Positions 7,612 through 14,351 of a stretch of 14,422 nucleotides of DNA are shown in pieces. The notes under the pieces are model-generated. The model made no database searches, had not been told where the DNA came from, and saw nothing but the letters and a program-made list of their open reading frames with translations. The DNA lies in NCBI GenBank assembly GCA_900543325.1, contig UQQU01000079.1:1-14422 (forward strand), given 5' to 3'. The number at the start of each line of letters is the position of its first letter. The stretch's first letter is position 1. This DNA comes from an uncultured Clostridium sp. (lineage in GTDB: Bacteria > Bacillota > Clostridia > Clostridiales > Clostridiaceae). Position numbers and translations under genes: made by a program.

Positions 7612-7640
7612 ATTATAATATATCTGTGTTTATACTTCAA
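7612..7640 (-). promoter_or_regulatory. Sigma-A promoter of the riboswitch-UPF0126 transcript
   Basis: TTGAAG (7640-7635), 17 bases, then a perfect TATAAT (7617-7612) on the minus strand. The predicted start is a few bases before the riboswitch leader. Confidence 0.75.
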
Positions 7641-7652
7641 GAGTCAACTTTA

Positions 7653-8087
7653 TTACATTTCAATATCTTTTAGTTGATTTAATGATAGTACTCTATCCTC
7701 ACCTAAAATATATTTTGCAATATTAAGTAATTCTTTATCTTCTGTTACTAAATTTAAATCATCATTAACATAACAAGCATATAGCTGTAATAAGTCATTT
7801 TTAGATAAATTGTTATTATTAAATTTACCCTTAGTTTTATAATCAAATATCATATAAAAACCACTTATATTTTCTTTTTCAACTTCAATACTATAAGGTA
7901 ATAACTTGCAAAAACGTTCACTTAAAACCTCTTTTCTTCTATATTCTTTTGTTTCTTTTACTGATAATTCATTTAATACTTCCCTTAATATAAATACCTT
8001 ATTTTCTTTTAGAATTTTATCTAAACTTTTTTCATTTTCATCCCAAAGCTTAATTATTATATTAGTATCTAATAAATATTTTTTCAT
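7653..8087 (-). CDS. PIN-domain protein (VapC-like RNase fold), no partner seen
   Basis: This encodes a 144-residue protein starting MKKYLLDTNIIIKLW, the classic PIN-domain first strand with Asp7. Further conserved acidic positions are Glu40 (REVLNEL), Asp98 (LSKNDLLQLYA) and Asp117 (VTEDKELL). These would form the metal-binding site of a ribonuclease. The fold is shared by VapC toxins, but no antitoxin gene lies next to it: upstream is trpA and downstream is the glycine riboswitch promoter. AAAAGGAGAGG gives a strong ribosome binding site. It may be an orphan toxin, a housekeeping PIN protein, or a cotranscribed passenger of the trp operon. Confidence 0.8.
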   Translation of the reverse strand: MKKYLLDTNIIIKLWDENEKSLDKILKENKVFILREVLNELSVKETKEYRRKEVLSERFCKLLPYSIEVEKENISGFYMIFDYKTKGKFNNNNLSKNDLLQLYACYVNDDLNLVTEDKELLNIAKYILGEDRVLSLNQLKDIEM

Positions 8088-8140
8088 TTGTTCCTCTCCT
8101 TTTATAACATACTAAATTTAATTATAAGTAAGTATCTACA

Positions 8141-8165
8141 AATATAAAATATGAAATTTTATATT
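8141..8165 (-). terminator. Weak AT hairpin between trpA and the PIN gene
   Basis: A 10-bp all-A/T stem (8141-8150 with 8156-8165) with a 5-nt loop starts 9 bases after the trpA stop. It has no G/C pairs and no downstream U-run, so it may not stop transcription. Confidence 0.25.
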
Positions 8166-8173
8166 CTATATAC

Positions 8174-8944
8174 CTATTCTATTGCATGTTTCATCTCACT
8201 AACATACTTAAACAATTCTTCCTTAGTATTTTCCCCATTATTTTCAATAATTTTAACTATAGCACTTCCAACAATTACTCCATCAGCTACTTCTGATATT
8301 TCTCTTGCTTTATTAGTATTATTAATTCCAAAATCAACAGCACAAGGAACATTCGTAACTTCCTTAATAGATTGAACCATATTTCCTATATCAGTATTAA
8401 TTTCACTTCTTGCACCTGTAACTCCCATCGATGATACAACATAAATAAAACCTTTAGCCTCTTTAGCTATTTTCTTAATTCTATCTTCTGAAGTAGTTGC
8501 AATTAATGATATAATATCAATACCATATTTATTAGCTACATCTTCTATTTCATGTTTTTCTTCAAATGGTACATCAGGCACTATAATCCCATCTATCCCT
8601 ACTTCTCTACACTCTTCAAAAAAATTATAATATCCATATTTATAAACAGGATTTATATAAGTTAAAAACACCAAAGGTATATTACTTTTTTCTCTTACCT
8701 TTCTAACTATTTCAAAAACTTTATCAGTTGTCATTCCTCCATTTAAAGCTCTTATATTAGCATTTTGTATTACTATTCCTTCAGCAGTAGGATCTGAAAA
8801 AGGTATTCCTATTTCAATTAAATCAGCTCCTGCTCTCTCCATTTCTAAAATATACTCTACAGTTTTTTCTTCACTTGGATCTCCTGCAGTTAAAAATCCT
8901 ATAAAGGCTTTTTTATTTTTAAAAGCTTTGTATATATTACTCAT
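8174..8944 (-). CDS. trpA: Tryptophan synthase alpha chain
   Basis: This encodes a 256-residue TIM-barrel subunit that cleaves indole-3-glycerol phosphate to indole and glyceraldehyde-3-phosphate, in complex with TrpB. The catalytic Glu is E44 in DLIEIGIPFSDP. The second acidic residue (Asp60 in E. coli) is Glu55 in DPTAEG, a variant seen in other Firmicutes. VVSSMGVTGAR and GFGI-like phosphate loops (VDFGINNTNKA, IVGSAIV) are present. It is full-length and overlaps trpB by 8 bp, with GGGGGA as ribosome binding site inside trpB. With trpC missing here its normal substrate may not be made, unless supplied from elsewhere. Confidence 0.96.
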   Translation of the reverse strand: MSNIYKAFKNKKAFIGFLTAGDPSEEKTVEYILEMERAGADLIEIGIPFSDPTAEGIVIQNANIRALNGGMTTDKVFEIVRKVREKSNIPLVFLTYINPVYKYGYYNFFEECREVGIDGIIVPDVPFEEKHEIEDVANKYGIDIISLIATTSEDRIKKIAKEAKGFIYVVSSMGVTGARSEINTDIGNMVQSIKEVTNVPCAVDFGINNTNKAREISEVADGVIVGSAIVKIIENNGENTKEELFKYVSEMKHAIE

Positions 8945-10121
8945 AAATTTCTTCCCCCTTATATCTAGCTATTGCTGCAACATCTTTATCGCCTCTTCCT
9001 GAAAGACAAATTATAATACTTTCATCCTTGCTAAAGTCTTTTGCTATTTTTTTTGCATAAGCTACAGCGTGTGCACTTTCTATTGCACAAATAATTCCCT
9101 CTGTTTTAGCTAAATACTCAAAAGCTTCAACTGCTTCATCATCCATTATAGGTACATATTTTGCTCTTTTTATATCATTTAGATAAGCATGCTCTGGACC
9201 TATTCCCGGATAATCTAGCCCCGCCGAAATTGAATATACTGGTGCTATTTGTCCATTTTCATCTTGGCAAAAATAAGACTTCATTCCATGAAATATTCCA
9301 ACAGTACCATTTGCTATTGTTGCTGCATTTAAGGCTGTGTCTACACCTTTTCCTGCTGCTTCACACCCAATAAGCTGTACATCTTTATCTTTTATAAAAT
9401 CATAGAACATTCCCATGGCATTACTTCCACCACCAACACAAGCAATAACGGCTGATGGTAATTTATGTTCTAACCTAAGTATTTGCTCTCTAGCTTCTTT
9501 ACTTATTATACTTTGAAAATCTCTTACTATAGTTGGAAATGGATGTGGGCCCATTACTGAACCTAAAACATAATGAGTATCTTCAACTCTACTTACCCAT
9601 TCTCTCATAGTTTCATTAACAGCATCTTTTAAAGTCATGGTTCCACTAGTTACAGCATTAACTTTAGCTCCCAAAAGCTTCATTCTATATACATTTAAAG
9701 CTTGTCTATCTGTATCTTCCTTTCCCATAAAAATTTCACATTCTAATCCTAAAAGTGCTGCTGCTGTTGCTGTTGCTACTCCATGTTGACCTGCTCCTGT
9801 TTCTGCAATTACTCTTGTTTTTCCTAGTTTTTTGGCCAATAATACCTGTCCAAGAACATTATTGATTTTATGAGATCCCGTATGATTTAAATCTTCTCTC
9901 TTTAAATAAATCCTTGCTCCACCTAAGTCATTAGTCATTTTTTCTGCATAATACAAGAGAGAAGGTCTTCCTGCATACTTGTTTAATAAATTATTTAGCT
10001 CATCATTAAATTTCTTGTCTTTTTTATAGTATTCATACTTTTCTTCAAGATTAATAAGCTCATTCATTAATGTCTCTGATATATATTGACCTCCATAATC
10101 TCCAAATCTTCCCCTACTCAT
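8937..10121 (-). CDS. trpB: Tryptophan synthase beta chain
   Basis: This encodes a 394-residue PLP enzyme joining indole and serine to tryptophan. The PLP lysine is K85 in HTGSHKINN, the catalytic Glu107 is in ETGAGQHG, and the PLP phosphate loop GGGSNA is at 230-235. It starts MSRGRFGDYGGQY and is full-length, so it should be active. It is the classic TrpB1 type, paired with trpA. AGGAGGG precedes the start and overlaps the end of the trpF stump. With indole available, TrpB alone can make tryptophan. Confidence 0.97.
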   Translation of the reverse strand: MSRGRFGDYGGQYISETLMNELINLEEKYEYYKKDKKFNDELNNLLNKYAGRPSLLYYAEKMTNDLGGARIYLKREDLNHTGSHKINNVLGQVLLAKKLGKTRVIAETGAGQHGVATATAAALLGLECEIFMGKEDTDRQALNVYRMKLLGAKVNAVTSGTMTLKDAVNETMREWVSRVEDTHYVLGSVMGPHPFPTIVRDFQSIISKEAREQILRLEHKLPSAVIACVGGGSNAMGMFYDFIKDKDVQLIGCEAAGKGVDTALNAATIANGTVGIFHGMKSYFCQDENGQIAPVYSISAGLDYPGIGPEHAYLNDIKRAKYVPIMDDEAVEAFEYLAKTEGIICAIESAHAVAYAKKIAKDFSKDESIIICLSGRGDKDVAAIARYKGEEIYE

Positions 10122-10129
10122 TCCTATAC

Positions 10130-10292
10130 CTACCCTCCTAATATTTTCATTATTTCTTTTATTTTTTCATAATGTAATATAAATCCTATTTTTCTTTAAT
10201 AAGACTTCTTCTTTTACTATACTTAATAGCTTTACCCCTTTGATTTCCCCTATTCTTATTTTAGTTCTTGCTACTATTTCATCTAATATCAT
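10130..10292 (-). pseudogene. Deletion scar: start of trpC fused to end of trpF
   Basis: Eight bases after the trpD stop a new frame starts with a good AGGTGA site and reads MILDEIVARTKIRIGEIK, the typical N-terminus of indole-glycerol-phosphate synthase (TrpC). It runs 41 codons and stops at 10167. Another frame just before trpB reads YEKIKEIMKILGG and stops at 10130, resembling the C-terminal helix of phosphoribosylanthranilate isomerase (TrpF). The scar keeps the operon order trpD-C-F-B, but nearly all of trpC and trpF is gone. The trpC start is convincing; the trpF end is short and less certain. Confidence 0.7.
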
Positions 10293-10300
10293 AAATTCAC

Positions 10301-11308
10301 CTACTCATTAGAATATTTAATAAACTCTTCTAACTTATTCTTTGCTTCTCCACTATCAATTACCTCTTCAGCTAACCTTACTCCATCTAGTATAGTGTTA
10401 ACCCTTCCAGCTAAATATAATGCTGCCCCTGCATTTAAGACCACTGCATTTCTTTTTGGTCCCTTTTCACCATTTAATATAGATAATGTTATTTCTGCAT
10501 TTTCCCTTGGAGTTCCACCCTCTAAATCTTCCCTTTTACATCTTTCTAAACCAAACTGTTCTGGAATTATAACATATGAATAAAACTCTCCACCCCTTAC
10601 TTCACAAACAGTTGTATGTGAACTCATAGATATTTCATCTAATTTATCTTCTCCATACACAACTAATGCCCTCTTAACACCTAAGTTATATAAAACTTTT
10701 GCAAGTGGTTCTACTAATTCTTTATCATATACTCCCATAAGCTCAATATTTGCTCCTGCAGGGTTACTTAATGGACCTAAAATATTAAAAACTGTTTTTA
10801 TTCCAAGTTCCTCTCTTATTTGTGCTACATACTTCATTGAAATATGATAATTTTGTGTAAATAAAAAACATATTCCTATCTTATTTAATAACTCCGTGCT
10901 TTTTTCTGGAGATATATCTATTCTTACCCCTAAAGCTTCTAGAACATCAGCTGACCCACATTTACTACTTGCAGCTCTACTTCCATGCTTTGCTACAGGT
11001 ACTCCAACTGCTGCAATAACAATAGATGCTGTTGTTGAAATATTAAATGAATTAGAACCATCCCTGCCTGTTCCTACTATTTCAAGAACATTTTTATCAT
11101 GTAAAAGCTTTATACAATGATGTCTCATTTCTTCTGCAGATCCAGTAATTTCTTCTATAGTTTCTCCTTTCATACTTAATGCAGTTAAATAAGCACTTTT
11201 TTGAACATCACTTGCTACTCCACTCATAATTTCATTCATTACCTCTTTTGCCATTTCATACCCAATATCTTGCTTATTACTTAATTTTTTAATAGCCTCT
11301 CTAATCAT
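10301..11308 (-). CDS. trpD: Anthranilate phosphoribosyltransferase
   Basis: This encodes a 335-residue enzyme transferring phosphoribose from PRPP to anthranilate. The PRPP loop reads GTGRDGSNSFNISTTAS (79-95). The anthranilate/PRPP motif KHGSRAASSKCGSADVLEALG spans 107-127. NILGPLSNPAGA is also present. Full-length and apparently intact. AAGGGGGC precedes the ATG, which overlaps by 1 base the stop of an 18-codon ORF (TAATG), so translation is probably coupled. Its product would normally go to TrpF and TrpC, both lost here, so it is a dead-end step unless those exist elsewhere. Confidence 0.96.
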   Translation of the reverse strand: MIREAIKKLSNKQDIGYEMAKEVMNEIMSGVASDVQKSAYLTALSMKGETIEEITGSAEEMRHHCIKLLHDKNVLEIVGTGRDGSNSFNISTTASIVIAAVGVPVAKHGSRAASSKCGSADVLEALGVRIDISPEKSTELLNKIGICFLFTQNYHISMKYVAQIREELGIKTVFNILGPLSNPAGANIELMGVYDKELVEPLAKVLYNLGVKRALVVYGEDKLDEISMSSHTTVCEVRGGEFYSYVIIPEQFGLERCKREDLEGGTPRENAEITLSILNGEKGPKRNAVVLNAGAALYLAGRVNTILDGVRLAEEVIDSGEAKNKLEEFIKYSNE

Positions 11309-11364
11309 TAAAATTGCCCCCTTATATTTTCATTTTTTACTTCTTTTAACTTGGCATAAATCAT
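11308..11364 (-). CDS. 18-residue ORF before trpD; possible trpE stump
   Basis: The frame MIYAKLKEVKNENIRGQF starts behind a strong AGGAGGG, directly after the T-box terminator, and its stop overlaps the trpD start (TAATG). In a full Clostridium trp operon this is where trpE would begin, and IY-x-LKEVK resembles a TrpE start. This would be the 5' end of trpE left after loss of trpE and trpG. It is too short for a firm assignment and could also be a coupling peptide. Confidence 0.4.
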   Translation of the reverse strand: MIYAKLKEVKNENIRGQF

Positions 11365-11405
11365 ACTTCCCTCCTAAAAATTTAATATATTCTGCCAAGA
11401 AAAAT

Positions 11406-11686
11406 AAAAACCCGTCCTTGACAGTAAAGTTCACTGTCAAGGACGGGTAGAATATACTACACCCGCGGTGCCATCTTGATTTACAAAATATCGTACACTT
11501 TATTCAGATACTAACATATCCTAGACAACTAACGTATGTCAAAGGTCATAGAATACTAAGAACCTAAGGTTCTTTTCGCTATGCCCTCAATGGTCCATTT
11601 AATAGGCTACTTTCTGCTTGGCTCTCACCTATCCAAACTCTCTGTAAGTGCAGGATCTATTTTTATTTCCATATCAACTGTTTCTT
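11406..11686 (-). promoter_or_regulatory. T-box leader, probably tRNA-Trp specific
   Basis: On the minus strand the T-box core TGGCACCGCGGGT is at 11473-11461. The leader has a GAGAGTTTGGATAGGTGAGAG Stem I start, with GGATAGG able to pair to CCTAT further on. The likely specifier loop reads AAATGGACC, giving UGG at 11597-11595 followed by A, the Trp codon. The T-box UGGC can pair with a GCCA tRNA end, matching the G discriminator of tRNA-Trp. The core can pair with the 5' arm of the terminator to form the antiterminator. Uncharged tRNA-Trp should switch trp genes on. The specifier is read from alignment by eye. Confidence 0.92.
11410..11448 (-). terminator. T-box regulatory terminator
   Basis: A 16-bp perfect stem (11410-11425 with 11433-11448) with a 7-nt loop is followed on the minus strand by a U-run. 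Its 5' arm includes ACCCG, which is complementary to CGGGT of the T-box core, giving the competing antiterminator. Confidence 0.93.
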
Positions 11687-11692
11687 TTTATA

Positions 11693-11721
11693 ATATTACC
11701 ATATTTTGTAAATAAGTTCAA
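11693..11721 (-). promoter_or_regulatory. Sigma-A promoter of the trp T-box transcript
   Basis: TTGAAC (11721-11716), 17 bases, then TAATAT (11698-11693) preceded by TGG (extended -10) on the minus strand. The predicted start is close to the beginning of the T-box leader. Confidence 0.6.
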
Positions 11722-11778
11722 TGTTTTTTATTTTTATTTTTTAATATATTTATTTTCTTATTAACTTATTTTAATTTA

Positions 11779-12150
11779 TTATGCACAATAATTTTCTTTC
11801 TTATCTGATTCTGAATAATAATTTATTATGTTTATTATAAAATTTCTAGTATCAAAATTTAACTTCTTTGTACTTGAAATCTCTTTCACCGAAAAATTCT
11901 TTGTAAAAAAACTGTACGCTAATTCAACCAAAAATTTTGATGTACTTACTATTCTCGAATCATTTAATAACTCTCTAAACATTATATTTGTTCCATGTAT
12001 ATATTCCTTAGCAACTACATAAACTTCATTAATACTTAATAATTTTAATACTATATATAAATCTTTATTTAATTTTCCCATAAAATTTTGAACTACTTCG
12101 ATATAATTTTTCTCATGATATGAATCTATGAATTGTAAATTTTTTTCCAT
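11779..12150 (-). CDS. Unrecognised 123-residue protein
   Basis: I do not recognise the family. The protein is soluble and probably all-helical, with no signal peptide or membrane segment. It has an N-terminal KNLQFIDSYHEKNYIEVVQNF, a middle VVAKEYIHGTNIMFRELL and a C-terminal FIINIINYYSE. A strong GAGGTGA site 7 bases before the ATG and A/T-ending codons like the neighbours support a real gene. It is probably monocistronic, read from the promoter at 12304-12332, and ends just before the trp promoter with no clear terminator between. Confidence 0.65.
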   Translation of the reverse strand: MEKNLQFIDSYHEKNYIEVVQNFMGKLNKDLYIVLKLLSINEVYVVAKEYIHGTNIMFRELLNDSRIVSTSKFLVELAYSFFTKNFSVKEISSTKKLNFDTRNFIINIINYYSESDKKENYCA

Positions 12151-12198
12151 ATTAAATCACCTCTATAAATATTTTAATTCATGAATTTGTCAAATTGG

Positions 12199-12297
12199 TT
12201 ACAATAACCTTAATTTATTCTTAAATATTTTAAACCTTTCTGTTAACACCATAGTTCTATTTAATCTTATATAACTTTTTATTAAATAGTTTTTCAC
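12199..12297 (-). CDS. Possible 32-codon leader ORF
   Basis: A GTG at 12297-12295 lies 6 bases past the -10 box at 12304-12309, exactly where transcription should start, so the message would be leaderless. The frame runs 32 codons, is rich in Lys/Arg (ending FKIFKNKLRLL), and contains an internal ATG at 12252. It has no homology I recognise and no ribosome binding site, and may be chance. Confidence 0.15.
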   Translation of the reverse strand: MKNYLIKSYIRLNRTMVLTERFKIFKNKLRLL

Positions 12298-12303
12298 AAA
12301 TTT

Positions 12304-12332
12304 ATTATACAGTATTAATCAGTCTCTGTAAA
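12304..12332 (-). promoter_or_regulatory. Strong sigma-A promoter for the 123-residue protein
   Basis: TTTACA (12332-12327), 17 bases, then a perfect TATAAT (12309-12304) on the minus strand. The coding start at 12150 leaves an unusually long leader of about 147 nt. Confidence 0.7.
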
Positions 12333-12360
12333 CCTTTACTTATCGTTTTATATAATTCTA

Positions 12361-12389
12361 TTGCCTAATTAATAAGATTAATTAGGCAA
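12361..12389 (-). terminator. Hairpin after the coiled-coil gene
   Basis: A 13-bp stem TTGCCTAATTAAT/ATTAATTAGGCAA (12361-12373 with 12377-12389) has a 3-nt loop and lies 20 bases after the stop. The T-rich tail is better on the plus side, so it may be bidirectional or a weak terminator for this gene. Confidence 0.6.
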
Positions 12390-12408
12390 CTTTTATTTTA
12401 TTACAATT

Positions 12409-13647
12409 TTATTTTTTTAATTTTAATCCAAACTTTTCTTTTAATCTTGTCCATATATTTGAATCATCATCTTCTTCATCTATATCATATTCTTCTTTAA
12501 AGTTATCAATTTTACAGGTCTCTTCTAAATTACTAATAGAATTAACTTTTTCTTCATCCTTATAAAACCTATATTCCATTTTATCTTTTTGTGAATTTGC
12601 AATTTTAATTTCTTCATCTGTTAACTTTTTAATATTAAGTCCTAATAAACATATAGAGCTTTCTAACATATATAGTTTTTCTGTAGTATTACAATATAGC
12701 CCTTCAACTAATCTATATTTATCATTTTCTTTTTCTTTAACCCAAGCTTTTAATGTTATGTTTTCTTCTCCATATTTTAAATCTTTAACAGAATATACTT
12801 CATCAAAAACTTTATATGCAATATTATTGATTTTATCAATTATTCTAACTCTTACAATTGTATCTAATGCTTTAAACATCTTCTTATCATATCTTATTTC
12901 CATTGAAACTATTTCTTTTGCTTCTTGATACATAGGATACTCTTTTTCTTTTATTAACCTTCTTAATAACTTTACTTCATTAATATCTGAATTGTAATAT
13001 TCATTTATTACTTTACTTTTATTAAGTAACTCTTCTAATTTATTATAAAAATATCCTAAATATAATACTAATATTTTTTCTTCATCTGTTATATTAGACT
13101 CTATAAAATTTAAGTTGCTTAATATTTCATTTAAAATTTCTATAGAGTCATAATTTTTATTTTCTATAAATACAGTTTTTAATCTCTCCACTAGTGTTAA
13201 CTCATCTTCATTCTTTTCTTTTTCTTCAACAATATCTAGTGCTAGCTCTTCAGCTGATATTTCATTAGTATTCTGCTTTTCTTCATAGTTTGTTACTTCA
13301 TCTATAATCTTATTTATATATCCTTCTAGAAAATCATTTTCATCTATAGTCTTATCTTCATCTACTTCAACAAGCTCTATAGAAATATTACTTTTCTCTT
13401 TTTCCGTAATTCCTATAAAACTATTACTCCTTTTTTCTTGTATCTCATTATTAGTTCTATCTATAATAGAATCACTAATATCCTTTTTTAATTCTTTTAA
13501 CTCTAGTTTTATTTTTTCTATTTCCTCATTAGCTGATTGTAATTTTAGTTTTTGATTTTCTATTTCAATTTCTTTTTCTTCAATTATTTTTAATAAGTCT
13601 TTTTTATTCTTTACTTTTTCATCTAATTTAATTCTTTCTCTATCCAT
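12409..13647 (-). CDS. Unrecognised 412-residue coiled-coil protein
   Basis: I do not recognise this family. Residues about 8-60 form a strong predicted coiled coil (repeated Leu/Ile with Glu/Lys, such as IIEEKEIEIENQKLKLQ). An acidic, low-complexity linker follows to about 165. A mixed helical/strand region of about 165-360 then contains KMFKALDTIVRVRII and ITLKAWVKEKENDKYRLVEGLY. The tail is acidic (DEEDDD near 390) followed by the basic WTRLKEKFGLKLKK. No signal peptide or membrane segment is present. AGGATAAAGT precedes the ATG, with an extended -10 promoter upstream. It is monocistronic. A structural or scaffold role is possible but unproven. Confidence 0.75.
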   Translation of the reverse strand: MDRERIKLDEKVKNKKDLLKIIEEKEIEIENQKLKLQSANEEIEKIKLELKELKKDISDSIIDRTNNEIQEKRSNSFIGITEKEKSNISIELVEVDEDKTIDENDFLEGYINKIIDEVTNYEEKQNTNEISAEELALDIVEEKEKNEDELTLVERLKTVFIENKNYDSIEILNEILSNLNFIESNITDEEKILVLYLGYFYNKLEELLNKSKVINEYYNSDINEVKLLRRLIKEKEYPMYQEAKEIVSMEIRYDKKMFKALDTIVRVRIIDKINNIAYKVFDEVYSVKDLKYGEENITLKAWVKEKENDKYRLVEGLYCNTTEKLYMLESSICLLGLNIKKLTDEEIKIANSQKDKMEYRFYKDEEKVNSISNLEETCKIDNFKEEYDIDEEDDDSNIWTRLKEKFGLKLKK

Positions 13648-13692
13648 ACTTTATCCTACTATCTTTTTTTAGTTTAATCTATTTATAAATAT

Positions 13693-13701
13693 ATTATACC
13701 A
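13693..13701 (-). promoter_or_regulatory. Extended -10 promoter of the coiled-coil gene
   Basis: TGGTATAAT on the minus strand is a perfect extended -10 (TGnTATAAT). No good -35 is seen at 17 bases. It lies about 45 bases before the start codon. Just upstream a 9-base word CACATATTT is repeated in tandem (plus strand, around 13733-13750). Confidence 0.5.
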
Positions 13702-13763
13702 CTAAATTCTACTATAAAGTTACAAAACAGTCACATATTTCACATATTTCTTTTGTTTGAAGT

Positions 13764-14267
13764 CTATATTATCTTTTCAAATGCTATTCGTTGGCTACCA
13801 TCTTCTAAATATATTATTCCACAATATTTAAAATCATTTTTCTCAAGTAATTTTTGCATTGAAATATTATCTTTATGTGTATCTATTTTTATACTATTTA
13901 CTTTATTTTCTTTACATAAATTTTCCACTTCTTTAATTATATCTGATGCAATTCCATTCCCTTTATATTTCTCATTAACTGCAATTCTATGTATGACAGC
14001 ATAATCGCCACTATTTAACCATTTTCCATCATATATGTTCTTATAAGATTTATCCTCTTCAAATGAAACCATGGCTGTTGCTAATATTCTATTTTCACTT
14101 TCTAATACATAACTACTATTATTTTTTATATCACCATATATAACATCACTATTTGGATATCCATTTTGCCATTGATCTATTCCATTTTTTCTAAAGTACT
14201 CCTTTGCATCATCTATTATCTGCATTACATTTTTTATATCTTCTATAATTGTCTTTCTAAATTTCAT
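13764..14267 (-). CDS. GNAT family N-acetyltransferase
   Basis: This encodes a 167-residue enzyme that would transfer acetyl from acetyl-CoA to an unknown amine. The acetyl-CoA loop is in motif A, VIHRIAVNEKYKGNGIASDII (about 91-111), with the Gly-rich YKGNGIA. Motif B follows as DNISMQKLLEKNDFKYCG (133-150). The N-terminal IDQWQNGYPN is common in one GNAT subgroup of Firmicutes. Length is normal. TGAGGTAT precedes the start. It is preceded by a terminator and separated by a 116-base gap from the next gene, so it is probably its own unit. Confidence 0.88.
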   Translation of the reverse strand: MKFRKTIIEDIKNVMQIIDDAKEYFRKNGIDQWQNGYPNSDVIYGDIKNNSSYVLESENRILATAMVSFEEDKSYKNIYDGKWLNSGDYAVIHRIAVNEKYKGNGIASDIIKEVENLCKENKVNSIKIDTHKDNISMQKLLEKNDFKYCGIIYLEDGSQRIAFEKII

Positions 14268-14334
14268 AAGTATACCTCAATAAATAATATTAAATTTTTA
14301 TTATATAATTATTATTTTATTATATAACAAAAGA

Positions 14335-14351
14335 GGGATATTAGTTATCCC
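14335..14351 (-). terminator. Terminator of a gene lying beyond the right edge
   Basis: GGGATA (14335-14340) pairs with TATCCC (14346-14351) around a 5-nt loop. The minus-strand exit reads CTCTTTTG. It would terminate a minus-strand transcript entering from position 14422. Frames ending at 14374 or 14369 could be the tail of that gene, but too little is visible to decide. Confidence 0.5.

Noticed and set aside
7653..8173. A VapBC toxin-antitoxin pair
   Set aside because: The 86 bases upstream of the PIN gene and the 55 downstream hold no antitoxin-sized frame with a start site.
8221..8240. Loss of TrpA function because the second catalytic Asp is Glu55
   Set aside because: The AEG variant is found in normal TrpA of other Firmicutes, so it is not evidence of decay.
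13731..13750. Tandem CACATATTT word as a regulatory repeat or CRISPR start
   Set aside because: Only two copies of a short AT-rich word; consistent with chance in this composition.
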